Below are positions 33,663 to 41,512 of a stretch of DNA of 64,000 nt, piece after piece. Every line of letters begins with the position of its first letter. The first letter of the stretch is position 1. The notes beneath the pieces are model-generated. The model was given only the letters and a program-made list of their open reading frames with translations, made no database searches and was not told the origin of the DNA. The position numbers were made by a program, and so were the translations under genes. Where the stretch lies: contig CAVWCL010000009.1 of NCBI GenBank assembly GCA_963753485.1, forward strand, positions 62,001 to 126,000, given 5' to 3'. The stretch comes from CAWDLX01 sp963753485 (GTDB lineage Bacteria; Actinomycetota; Actinomycetes; Mycobacteriales; Micromonosporaceae).

Positions 33663-35081
33663 CTACAGGTCCGCTGGGGACGCGAGCCGGCCGACAACCG
33701 CGGTCGCGGCGGCGACCGGAGGGGAAACGAGATGCGTGCGGCCGCCACGTCCCTGGCGTCCCTCGAAGTTCCGGTTGGAGGTCGAGGCCGCTCGCTGGCC
33801 CGGCGAAAGCGTGTCCGGGTTCATGCCCAGGCACATCGAACAGCCGGCGAAACGCCACTCGGCCCCGGCGTCCATGAAGATCTTGTCGAGTCCCTCCGCC
33901 TCGGCAGCGGCCCGTACCTTCGCCGACCCGGGCACCACGAGCATGCGCACCCGGTCTGCGACCCGGCGACCACGCAGCACGTCCGCGGCGGCGCGCAGGT
34001 CCTCGAGTCGCCCGTTCGTGCAGGAGCCGACGAAGACCACATCGACGCCCACCTCCCGTAGCGGGGTGCCGGGGCGCAGGTCCATGTAGGCCAGCGCCCG
34101 CTCGGCGGCCGCCGCCTGGCCGGGGTCGGCGAACTGCGCGGGATCAGGCACCTGGGCGTCCAGCGGCACGCCCTGGCCGGGATTCGTGCCCCAGGTGACG
34201 AACGGCGTGACCCGGCTGGCGTCAAAGACGACCTCGCGGTCGAAGGTGGCGCCGGGGTCGGTGCGTAGGCCGCGCCAGTGCGCCACCGCCCGGTCCCAGT
34301 CGGCTCCGCTCGGCGCGAACGACCGGCCCTGAAGATAGTCGAACGTGGTCTCGTCCGCAGCGATGAGCCCGGCCCGCGCGCCCCATTCGATGGACATGTT
34401 CGACACGGTCATCCGGCCCTCCATCGACAGCGCCTCGATCGCCGGTCCGCGGTACTCGACCACGTGACCAACGCCTCCGCCGGTGCCGACCTCGGCGATG
34501 AGCGCCAACACGAGGTCCTTTGCGGTGATCCCCGGGGCCAGCTCGCCGGTGACCGTGACCGCCATCGTGCCCGGCCGTACCTGTGGCAACGTCTGGGTGG
34601 CCAGGACGTGCTCCACCTCGCTGGTACCGATGCCGAACGCGAGGGCCCCAAAGGCGCCGTGGGTGGCGGTGTGCGAATCGCCGCAGACGATGGTCAGGCC
34701 CGGCTGGGTCAACCCCAGTTGCGGCCCGATGACGTGCACGATGCCCTGCTCGGCATCGCCGAGGGAGTGCAGCCGGATGCCGAACTCGGCGGCGTTGCGG
34801 CGCAACGTCTCGACCTGGGTGCGGGACACCGGGTCGAGGATGCGCACCAGGTTGTCGGTCGGCGTGTTGTGGTCCTCGGTGGCGATGGTGAGCTCGGACC
34901 GGCGCACCGCACGGCCGGCCAGTCGCAGCCCGTCGAAGGCCTGCGGGCTGGTCACCTCGTGCACCAGGTGCAGATCGATGTAGAGCAGGTCCGGTTCGCC
35001 GTCCGCGGACCGGACCACGTGTGCGTCCCATATCTTCTGAGCCAACGTACGCGGAGCTGGCTCGCGCGGTGCTCCCACCAT
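33663..35081 (-). CDS. leuC: 3-isopropylmalate dehydratase, large subunit
   Basis: LeuC is the aconitase-type [4Fe-4S] subunit. The 472-residue protein has LYIDLHLVHEVTSPQAFDGL, TEDHNTPT, VCGDSHTATHGAFGALAFG, and the cluster cysteines in FVGSCTNGRLEDL and FAGCSMCLGMNPD. It starts at ATG 35081 with AGGA at the right spacing. The IclR-type regulator is divergent with only a 49-base gap, so its operator and both promoters must be compressed there. Confidence 0.96.
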   Translation of the reverse strand: MVGAPREPAPRTLAQKIWDAHVVRSADGEPDLLYIDLHLVHEVTSPQAFDGLRLAGRAVRRSELTIATEDHNTPTDNLVRILDPVSRTQVETLRRNAAEFGIRLHSLGDAEQGIVHVIGPQLGLTQPGLTIVCGDSHTATHGAFGALAFGIGTSEVEHVLATQTLPQVRPGTMAVTVTGELAPGITAKDLVLALIAEVGTGGGVGHVVEYRGPAIEALSMEGRMTVSNMSIEWGARAGLIAADETTFDYLQGRSFAPSGADWDRAVAHWRGLRTDPGATFDREVVFDASRVTPFVTWGTNPGQGVPLDAQVPDPAQFADPGQAAAAERALAYMDLRPGTPLREVGVDVVFVGSCTNGRLEDLRAAADVLRGRRVADRVRMLVVPGSAKVRAAAEAEGLDKIFMDAGAEWRFAGCSMCLGMNPDTLSPGQRAASTSNRNFEGRQGRGGRTHLVSPPVAAATAVVGRLASPADL

Positions 35082-35091
35082 CTGGACATCC

Positions 35092-35097
35092 TACAAT
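35092..35097 (+). promoter_or_regulatory. Possible -10 box for the IclR-type gene in the leuC divergent gap
   Basis: TACAAT is a near-consensus -10 hexamer in the short divergent region between leuC and the regulator. No -35 is evident, and the same bases overlap the leuC leader. This gap is the natural operator site for NdgR/LtbR-like regulators. Confidence 0.3.
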
Positions 35098-35130
35098 CTG
35101 GGAGGTACGTTTCAGGGCGTGGGACACAGT

Positions 35131-35817
35131 ATGAGCGGCGTCGGCGTTCTCGACAAGGCGGTCACCATCCTGGGGGCGTGTGTGGATGGCGCCAGCCTGG
35201 CCGAACTGGTCGAGCGCACCAAGCTGCCGCGGGCGACCGCCCACCGGCTGGCTCAGGCGCTGGAGATGCACCGCCTGCTCGTGCGCGACCCGCAGGGACG
35301 GTGGCGCCCCGGGCCGCGCCTGGGTGAGCTGGCAAACGCCGCGCCCGATGTGCTGCTGACCGCGGCGGCCCCGATGCTCACCGCGCTGCGCGATGCCACC
35401 GGCGAGAGTGCGCAGCTCTACCTGCGCCGGGCCGACGAGCGCATCTGCGTGGCGGCCGCCGAGCGCACCAGTGGCCTGCGGGACACGGTCCCGGTCGGCG
35501 CGGTGCTACCGATGATCGCCGGCTCCGCGGCCCAGATCCTGCTCGCGTGGGAGCCGCCGGAGGCGGTGATGCCGCTGCTGCCCCGAGCCAAGTTCACCGG
35601 CCGGACCCTGGCCGAGGTCCGCCGTCGCGGCTGGGCGCAGAGCGTCGCCGAGCGCGAGCCCGGCGTGGCGAGCGTCTCAGCCCCCATTCGCGACCGCACC
35701 GGCCGGGTGATCGCCGCGATCAGCGTCTCGGGTCCGATCGAGCGACTGGGCCGGCGACCCGGTGACCGCCATGCCATGGCCGTGGTTCGCGCCGGCCAAC
35801 GCCTCTCCGGCCTCTGA
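35131..35817 (+). CDS. IclR-family transcriptional regulator (NdgR/LtbR-like)
   Basis: The 228-residue protein has an N-terminal winged helix (GVLDKAVTILGACVDG, LAELVERTKLPRATAHRLAQ) and a C-terminal IclR effector domain (GESAQLYLRRADERICVAAA, LPMIAGSAAQILLA, SVSAPIRDRTGRVIAAISVSG). Divergence from leuC-leuD is the arrangement of NdgR (Streptomyces) and LtbR (Corynebacterium), which control leucine biosynthesis, so leuCD is the likely target. ATG 35131 follows GGGA at six bases; a GTG at 35119 is possible. Confidence 0.88.
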   Translation: MSGVGVLDKAVTILGACVDGASLAELVERTKLPRATAHRLAQALEMHRLLVRDPQGRWRPGPRLGELANAAPDVLLTAAAPMLTALRDATGESAQLYLRRADERICVAAAERTSGLRDTVPVGAVLPMIAGSAAQILLAWEPPEAVMPLLPRAKFTGRTLAEVRRRGWAQSVAEREPGVASVSAPIRDRTGRVIAAISVSGPIERLGRRPGDRHAMAVVRAGQRLSGL

Positions 35818-35859
35818 GCGCCGTCGTCCGCCCGCGCCGGCACCGACGCCTTCCCTTCT

Positions 35860-35925
35860 CGCCGATCTAGGGCATATGTACATACTTCGATCTTCAAATC
35901 ATGTGCCAACGCCCTAGATCCGCGC
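35860..35925. repeat. CTAG/GATC palindrome, copy B, between IclR gene and tRNA-Glu
   Basis: The arms CGCCGATCTAGGGC and GCCCTAGATCCGCG surround inner TGTACAT and ATGTGCCA and a centre TTCGATCTTC. It lies between the 3' end of the plus-strand regulator and the 3' end of the minus-strand tRNA, again a convergent site. Confidence 0.85.
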
Positions 35926-35936
35926 ATCGAGAGATG

Positions 35937-36009
35937 TAGCCCCGACCGGATTCGAACCGGCGCTACCGCCTTGAGAGGGCGGCGTCCTAGGCCACTAGAC
36001 GACGGGGCC
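35937..36009 (-). tRNA. tRNA-Glu (CUC anticodon)
   Basis: The minus strand folds as a 73-nt tRNA with acceptor arms GGCCCCG / CGGGGCT (G-U closing pair), anticodon loop CTCTCAA (anticodon CUC, codon GAG), T-loop GGTTCGAATCC and discriminator A. CCA is not encoded. Confidence 0.93.
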
Positions 36010-36063
36010 AGAACTGATCGGCTTCATGATGCCACACCGGCTGCGGCGACTGAAACCTGGCGG

Positions 36064-36135
36064 CTGGGGTACCAGGACTCGAACCTAGACTAACTGAACC
36101 AGAATCAGTTGGGCTGCCAATTACCCCATACCCCA
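36064..36135 (-). tRNA. tRNA-Gln (CUG anticodon)
   Basis: The minus strand gives a 72-nt tRNA with acceptor arms TGGGGTA / TACCCCA, anticodon loop TTCTGGT (anticodon CUG, codon CAG), T-loop GGTTCGAGTCC and discriminator G. CCA is not encoded. It lies 54 bases upstream of tRNA-Glu on the same strand, so both are probably on one transcript. Confidence 0.93.
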
Positions 36136-36195
36136 CTGGCACCATGGTGCCGGCTAGCAACCATACCCGACCCCGGGCCAAGATCCCAAGCCGGT

Positions 36196-36987
36196 TCACT
36201 CCTCCAGCGGGGCCACGGCGTTGACCAGCTCACCGATCCCGGCCACCCGTACCGAGACCACCTCGCCGGCCTGGATCGGCCCGACGCCGGCCGGCGTGCC
36301 GGTGAGCACGACGTCGCCGGGGAGCAGGGTCATCACGTACGAGATGTAGGACACCAGCGTGGCCGGGTCGAAGACCATCTCCCGGGTACGCCCCAGCTGG
36401 CGCACCTCGCCGTCGACCTCGCAGCGCACCTCCAGGTCGGCGACATCGATGCCGGTGACGATCCACGGTCCGAGCGGGCAGAACGAGTCGAATCCCTTGG
36501 CCCGGGTCCACTGGCCGTCGGATCGCTGCAGATCGCGCGCGGTCACGTCGTTGGCACAGGTGTAGCCGAAGATGGCGGCCGCGGCCGTGCTCCGGTCGAT
36601 GCGCCGGGCCCCGGGTGCGCCGATCACGAGGGCGAGTTCCGCCTCGTGCTCGACCTGCTTGGACTGCGGGGGCAGCCGGATCACATCCCGATGGCCAATG
36701 ACCGAAGTGGACGGTTTGAGGAACAGCAGGGGCTCGGCCGGCACGTCCGAGCCATGCTCGGCCGCGTGCTCAGCGTAGTTGCGCCCGACGCAGACGACCT
36801 TGCTCGGCAGGATGGGCGAGAGCAGCCGGACATCGGCGATCGCCCACCGCTGCCCGGTGAACCTGATCTGCCCGAACGGGTGCCCGTCGATCTCGGCGAC
36901 CGTGAGCCCACCCTCGCCGGCGCTGGGGTCGCCCTCCACGGTGCCGAATGACATCCCACCGGGGTGGGCGAAGCGAGCGATGCGCAC
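36196..36987 (-). CDS. Fumarylacetoacetate hydrolase (FAH)-family protein
   Basis: The 263-residue protein has an N-terminal cap and the FAH domain: LPSKVVCVGRNYAEHAAEHG, PLLFLKPSTSVIG, HEAELALVIG (metal-binding Glu), GYTCANDVTARDLQ, KGFDSFCPLGPW and GDVVLTGTPAGVGP. Family members act as acylpyruvate hydrolases or decarboxylases; the substrate is not predictable. In M. tuberculosis the homologous gene follows gltX and the tRNA-Gln/Glu pair (Rv2993c). Here gltX is absent, only 60 bases separating the FAH stop from the tRNA. Confidence 0.88.
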   Translation of the reverse strand: MRIARFAHPGGMSFGTVEGDPSAGEGGLTVAEIDGHPFGQIRFTGQRWAIADVRLLSPILPSKVVCVGRNYAEHAAEHGSDVPAEPLLFLKPSTSVIGHRDVIRLPPQSKQVEHEAELALVIGAPGARRIDRSTAAAAIFGYTCANDVTARDLQRSDGQWTRAKGFDSFCPLGPWIVTGIDVADLEVRCEVDGEVRQLGRTREMVFDPATLVSYISYVMTLLPGDVVLTGTPAGVGPIQAGEVVSVRVAGIGELVNAVAPLEE

Positions 36988-37040
36988 CCGGACAATCTAA
37001 GCCAGCCCGCTGGGCGTGATCGTCCCGCCGCGCCACCCTT

Positions 37041-37108
37041 CTCGCCGATCTAGGGCTTAGGCACACGAACGGAGATCCATCCATGTGCATACGCCCTAGA
37101 TCGACGGG
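37041..37108. repeat. CTAG/GATC palindrome, copy C, downstream of the surface-protein gene
   Basis: The arms CTCGCCGATCTAGGGC and GCCCTAGATCGACGGG surround TTAGGCACA and TGTGCATAC with centre GGAGATCCAT. It lies in the 133 bases between two minus-strand genes, just after the stop of the sortase-type protein gene. It is the only copy not at a convergent junction. Confidence 0.9.
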
Positions 37109-37120
37109 AAAGGGGAGGGG

Positions 37121-38212
37121 CTAGAAGGTACGGGACTCGGTGGCCATCCGGCGGCGGAACAGGAGCGCGAGCAGCCCGGCACCGAGCGCGAGCAGCCCGA
37201 CGCCGGCGCCGATCACCGGGCCGAGGTGGGAACCGGTGGTGGGCAGCGGTGGCGTGGTCGCGCAGGTCGCCGGCCGTTCCCAGGTGATGGTGAGCGGGGG
37301 TACGTCCGTCACGGCCAGCTTCCCGGCCAGTGCCGCCGCCGCGGAGAAGCTCACCGTGGCGGTGGTGCCGTCGGTGGCCGGGAAGGTCACGTCCTTGCTC
37401 CCACCCGGTGGCACGGTGACGTTCTCGGTGTCATCCCCGCTCTTCACAATGGCGTCGACGGGACGATTGCCGGCCGGGTTCTCCAACGTGATCGTCAACG
37501 TCGTGCAGTCCGAGCGCGAGGAGACCTTGACCGGCGCGCAGTCGTTGGGCTCGGTCCACGACGACTCGCCAACCTTGGTGTTGCCCTCCATCACCACGAT
37601 GTGGCCGGCGGAGGCGGGTGGCACGAGGACGTCGGTGCTCCCGCCGGCGGCGACGGTGGCGGTCTTGCTGAAGCCGCCGTCGCCGGTCACGGTGAAGTAC
37701 GCCGACTTGGTCGCATCGGCGTCGTTGGTGAGGGTGACGGTGACCGAGCCGTCACACGCCGAGGCAAAGGTGGCGTGCGGCTTGGGATGGTCCTGAACAC
37801 AGGTGCCGCTCATGGTCACCGAGGCATACCGGTCCTGACCGTCTACCACGCCGTTGGGCCAGTGCCCGCGGACGGCCAGCGAAGCCGAGGTGGCGGTGCC
37901 GTCCAGGATCTGCTGGCCAACCAGGGTGCCCGGACTCTTCGGCACGATCGCGCCGACGAAGATATTGGTGACCGACGAGCTGGCCGGCGTCAGCACAACC
38001 TTGGTGAGCGTCGCCTCGAGGTTGGTCTGGCTGTTGAAGACCGTCCAGGTGACTTCCCAGTTGCCGGTCTCGGTATTGCACTGGGTGTCACCGGTGACCC
38101 ACGTATGGTGAGCGTTCGCCGGGGTGGCGAACGCGAACGCCGCGACGGTCCCGACGAAGATTGCCACCGCGAGACCGACGATCCGCCGCACCGACAGCTG
38201 GGGCTTCTTCAT
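37121..38212 (-). CDS. Secreted, LPXTG-type cell-wall-anchored protein
   Basis: The 363-residue protein has a signal peptide (KK, then a hydrophobic core to AFATPANA, cleavage near residue 34). The extracytoplasmic region is rich in Thr/Val/Ser with several Cys, and it ends with the sorting signal LPTTG, a membrane helix (about 330-350) and FRRRMATESRTF. This is the layout of a sortase substrate. The body looks like beta-sandwich repeats (VTVTLTNDADATKSAYFTV, LTITLENPAGNRPVDAIVK), suggesting an adhesin or wall component; I do not recognise a specific family. ATG 38212 follows GGGAG and gives a proper signal peptide. Confidence 0.85.
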   Translation of the reverse strand: MKKPQLSVRRIVGLAVAIFVGTVAAFAFATPANAHHTWVTGDTQCNTETGNWEVTWTVFNSQTNLEATLTKVVLTPASSSVTNIFVGAIVPKSPGTLVGQQILDGTATSASLAVRGHWPNGVVDGQDRYASVTMSGTCVQDHPKPHATFASACDGSVTVTLTNDADATKSAYFTVTGDGGFSKTATVAAGGSTDVLVPPASAGHIVVMEGNTKVGESSWTEPNDCAPVKVSSRSDCTTLTITLENPAGNRPVDAIVKSGDDTENVTVPPGGSKDVTFPATDGTTATVSFSAAAALAGKLAVTDVPPLTITWERPATCATTPPLPTTGSHLGPVIGAGVGLLALGAGLLALLFRRRMATESRTF

Positions 38213-38487
38213 TGACACTCCCGGGGTGGTCGGGCGCCATGGTGCGACGCCGGTCGATCGGGCACAGCGCCAGACCCTAGTGCCCCGACACCTCGCCACG
38301 CGAGGCCGAGACCAATTCGTTATGCGCTGACTGGTGGGCGATTGCGCAGGGTGATGACGATGATCCGACCCGCCAGGCACCCCCTCCGGTCGGGTGACCA
38401 GGGGGGCGGTCCGTGCGTTCCTTGACGACCTGTGCAACCGTCATGGTCACCACCGGTGTCGAGGTCAACGCAGGACGGAGGTCGGGC
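38213..38487. other. Divergent intergenic region between surface-protein gene and lemA
   Basis: This 275-base region should hold both promoters. I see no clear promoter, hairpin or repeat. Confidence 0.4.
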
Positions 38488-39075
38488 ATGGGATGGTGGA
38501 TCGGGCTGGGGATCGTGGTCCTGCTTCTCGTCGTCGCCTGGCCGGTGTTGCGCTTCAACGCCTTGGTGCGCGCGCGCAACGGGTACCGCAAGGCCTTTGC
38601 CCAGATCGACGTGCAGCTCACGCGGCGCCATGACCTCATTCCGAACCTGGTGGAGACCGCGAAGGGCTATCTGCAGCACGAGCGCAGCACGCTGGAGGGG
38701 GTGACCGCGGCCCGGGCGGCCGCCGTGGCGGCCCAGCCGGGAGCGGCCGGTGCGCTCGACGCCGCCGCAGTCGGCGCGCTGGCCGGGGCGGAGAACCTGC
38801 TCACCCAGGCGCTGGGGCGCCTCTTCGCGCTGGCCGAGGCGTACCCGCAGCTCAAGGCGAACCAGAACATGCTGGCGCTGCAGGAGGAGCTGACCACGAC
38901 CGAGAACCGGATCGCCTTCGCCCGGCAGGCCTACAACGACGCGGTCCTCGGCTACAACAACCAGCGCCAGGTCTTCCCGGCGAGCGTCATCGCCGGCATC
39001 TTCTCATTCCCGCCCGCGCCCTTGTTCGAGATCGACGATCCCCAGCAGCGGCAGGCTCCACAGATATCCTTCTGA
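38488..39075 (+). CDS. lemA: LemA-family membrane protein
   Basis: The 195-residue protein has one N-terminal membrane helix (residues 4-20), then LVRARNGYRKAFAQIDVQLT, RRHDLIPNLVETAKGYLQHE and YPQLKANQNMLALQEELTTT, the LemA signature. The start at 38488 follows GGAGG. The htpX-like gene follows 32 bases later; LemA-HtpX pairs are widespread and suggest membrane protein quality control. Confidence 0.92.
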   Translation: MGWWIGLGIVVLLLVVAWPVLRFNALVRARNGYRKAFAQIDVQLTRRHDLIPNLVETAKGYLQHERSTLEGVTAARAAAVAAQPGAAGALDAAAVGALAGAENLLTQALGRLFALAEAYPQLKANQNMLALQEELTTTENRIAFARQAYNDAVLGYNNQRQVFPASVIAGIFSFPPAPLFEIDDPQQRQAPQISF

Positions 39076-39107
39076 GTCCAACCCCTGCGAGCTGCGAGGC
39101 CGTACGC

Positions 39108-41027
39108 GTGAACTTCTTCGAACGCCAGCGCCATGTCCGGCGGATGTCGTCCCGGTTGGTCGTACTCTTCGTGATCGCCGTCATCGGCATCGTCGTGGCG
39201 GTCAACCTCGCGGTGCTCTTCGCGTTCAACGCCGCGAACCGGCCGCCGGGCGACGTGATCGGGATGATCATCGTTACCAGCCTGGTCACGCTGGTCGCGA
39301 TCACGCTCGCGGCCACCTTCCGGACCCTCGGCCTGCGCGGCGGCGGCGGCGTGGTCGCCCGCGAGCTCGGCGGCGTACTGGTGCCGACGGACACCAACGA
39401 CCCCCAGCTTCGCCGGCTGCGCAACGTGGTGGAGGAGATCGCGATCGCGTCCGGGGTCCCGGTGCCGGAGATCTACGTGCTCCCGCACGAAGACGCGATC
39501 AACGCGTTCGCGGCCGGCTGGTCCACCTCGGACGCGGCGGTCGCGGTCACCCGCGGAGCGCTGCTACGCCTGAACCGGGCCGAACTGCAGGGCGTGATCG
39601 CGCACGAGTTCAGCCATGTCCTCAACGGCGATATGCGGCTCAACATCCGACTGATCGGGCTGCTCTTCGGAATCCTCTTCCTCGCCGTCATCGGGCGTAC
39701 GTTGACCTACACCGGTTTCCTGGGCGGCGGCAACCGCAGCCGCGACGATCGTTCCCAAGGCAACCCGCTGGTGATCGTCGGTATCGCACTGCTGGCGGCC
39801 GGCGCCATCGGTGTCTTCGCCGGTCGCCTGATCAAGGCCGCAGTCTCCCGCCAGCGTGAGTACCTGGCCGACGCCTCAGCGGTCCAGTTCACCCGGCAGA
39901 CCAGCGGCATCGTCGGGGCGCTGGCGAAGATCGCCGGGCTGGAGCCGGGGTCGAAGCTGCGCAACCCCAAGCGCGAAGAGGTCGGGCACATGCTCTTCGG
40001 CTCGGGCGCCTCGTTCAGCTCGCTCTTCGCCACCCACCCACCGCTGGCCGAACGGATCAAAGTACTCGACCCGTCGTTCGACCAGGTGAAGCTGCGGGGG
40101 CTGGCCCAGCAGTGGGCGGCCCACCCGCCATCCGGACTCGAGGAGGACGCCGCCCTCGGTCTCACCGGCGCGCCGGCGCCGGCCGCGCGCACGGTCCTGC
40201 CGCCGCCGCAGGCACCGGTGCCGGCGGTCGAGTCCGCAGTGGTCACCGGCATTGCCGCCCCGGACGAGGAGGCCTACGGACAGGCCGAGGCACTCATCGG
40301 CGAGATACCGCCCGACATCCTCGACCGCGCCCGCGGTGTCTCCACGGTGGTGCCGCTCGTGCTCGGGCTGCTGCTCGCCGACGACCCGACCGCCCGGACC
40401 GCCCAGCACGAGCTGCTGGCCCGCCAGTACGGCCGGCCGCTGGCCGACGCGGTCTGGGCCGAGGGCACCGCACTGGCCAGCCTGCATCCGTTGCTGCGAC
40501 TGCCCCTGGCCGAGCTCGCCTTCCCGGCGCTGCGCCAGCGCCCCGTGGCCGACCGATCCACCGTGATCAAGCAGGTGGCCCAGCTCATCCACGCCGACGG
40601 CGTCATCACCGCCCACGAATACTGCCTGTCCCGGCTGGTCTACACCGAACTCGGCGCGTCGATCCAACCGGCCGCCGGCTGGCGCCCCGACCGGCAGCGC
40701 CTCGCCCAGGCCACGGGTGCCGTGGCGACGCTGCTCGCGGTCATCGCGCAGTCCGGCAACCCCGACCCGGCCGCGGCCGGACGGGCGTTCGCCGCCGGCA
40801 TCACCCGGGTCCTACCGGGACGGTCGATCCCGTACGCGCCGCCGCCGCAGGGCGTGACCGCGCTCGAGTCGGCCTGGTCCGTCCTCATGGGACTTACGCC
40901 CGAGGACAAGCAGGCCCTGGTGGCCGGCGTGGTCGCGGTGATCTCCGACGACGGCGTCACGACGGTGACGGAGATGGAGCTGTTGCGCACCATCTGCGGG
41001 CTGCTGCACTGCCCGCTGCCGCTGTAG
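39108..41027 (+). CDS. htpX: HtpX-like M48 membrane metalloprotease with C-terminal extension
   Basis: The 639-residue protein has two N-terminal helices (about 17-40 and 52-72), the zinc motif VIAHEFSHVLNGD (HEFSH at 166-170), two further helices, and the downstream glutamate block SRQREYLADASAVQFTR, as in HtpX. It is far longer than HtpX (about 290). After residue 330 a long extension contains STVIKQVAQLIHADGVITAHE and ALVAGVVAVISDDGVTTVTE, resembling TerB-like acidic repeats. It follows lemA by 32 bases and probably acts in the same membrane pathway. GTG 39108 has GAGG upstream. Confidence 0.88.
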   Translation: MNFFERQRHVRRMSSRLVVLFVIAVIGIVVAVNLAVLFAFNAANRPPGDVIGMIIVTSLVTLVAITLAATFRTLGLRGGGGVVARELGGVLVPTDTNDPQLRRLRNVVEEIAIASGVPVPEIYVLPHEDAINAFAAGWSTSDAAVAVTRGALLRLNRAELQGVIAHEFSHVLNGDMRLNIRLIGLLFGILFLAVIGRTLTYTGFLGGGNRSRDDRSQGNPLVIVGIALLAAGAIGVFAGRLIKAAVSRQREYLADASAVQFTRQTSGIVGALAKIAGLEPGSKLRNPKREEVGHMLFGSGASFSSLFATHPPLAERIKVLDPSFDQVKLRGLAQQWAAHPPSGLEEDAALGLTGAPAPAARTVLPPPQAPVPAVESAVVTGIAAPDEEAYGQAEALIGEIPPDILDRARGVSTVVPLVLGLLLADDPTARTAQHELLARQYGRPLADAVWAEGTALASLHPLLRLPLAELAFPALRQRPVADRSTVIKQVAQLIHADGVITAHEYCLSRLVYTELGASIQPAAGWRPDRQRLAQATGAVATLLAVIAQSGNPDPAAAGRAFAAGITRVLPGRSIPYAPPPQGVTALESAWSVLMGLTPEDKQALVAGVVAVISDDGVTTVTEMELLRTICGLLHCPLPL

Positions 41028-41067
41028 TTCGTCGAGCGATCGTCCGGCACGCCGCGCGGCGCCGCCG

Positions 41068-41073
41068 TAGGCT
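41068..41073 (+). promoter_or_regulatory. Candidate -10 box of a leaderless promoter for the UBP zinc-finger gene
   Basis: TAGGCT lies six bases before the ATG at 41080, the same spacing as at 268, 29888, 45445 and 57610. Confidence 0.45.
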
Positions 41074-41079
41074 CGGCTG

Positions 41080-41379
41080 ATGAGTCGGGCCACCACCTGC
41101 AGCCACCTTGACCAGACCGCGGACGTCACTGCCTCGGCCAACGGCTGCGAGGACTGCGAGCGCACCGGGGGCCGATGGGTGCACCTGCGGCTCTGTATGA
41201 CCTGCGGGCACGTGGGCTGCTGTGACAACTCGCCTAACCGCCACGCCACCGCCCACTTCCGCGAACGCCACCATCCGATCATTCGCTCCTACGAGCCGGG
41301 CGAGGACTGGTGGTGGTGCTACGTCGACGAGCTGGACTTCGACGTCGACGGCGCACCGCCGGCGCCTTCGCACCCGTGA
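41080..41379 (+). CDS. UBP-type zinc finger protein
   Basis: The 99-residue protein is a single UBP zinc finger: CSHLDQ, CEDCERTGG, LRLCMTCGHVGCCDN, then RHATAHFRERHHPIIRSYEP and a Trp-rich WWWCYVDE. In eukaryotes the fold binds the ubiquitin C-terminus. Short bacterial versions occur widely in actinobacteria, and their role is unknown. Confidence 0.88.
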   Translation: MSRATTCSHLDQTADVTASANGCEDCERTGGRWVHLRLCMTCGHVGCCDNSPNRHATAHFRERHHPIIRSYEPGEDWWWCYVDELDFDVDGAPPAPSHP

Positions 41380-41391
41380 GAGCATGGGGCC

Positions 41392-41479
41392 GTGACCGAC
41401 GTCCTCGCCCGCGAGGAGGTGACCGACGTCCTCGCCCGCGAGGAGGTGACCGACTCCCGACGTCCTCGCCCGCGAGGAG
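41392..41479 (+). repeat. 27-bp tandem repeat, third copy with a 7-base insertion, at the 5' end of a gene
   Basis: Units GTGACCGACGTCCTCGCCCG plus CGAGGAG start at 41392 and 41419 (27 bp each). The third, from 41446, has TCCCGAC inserted after GTGACCGAC and is 34 bp. It encodes TDVLAREE after each GTG, which looks like the original N-terminus of the next gene. The 7-base insertion puts these GTG codons out of frame with that gene. Confidence 0.9.
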
Positions 41480-41512
41480 TGGACGGCTCGGCGGACCGCG
41501 CACCGGGAGCGG

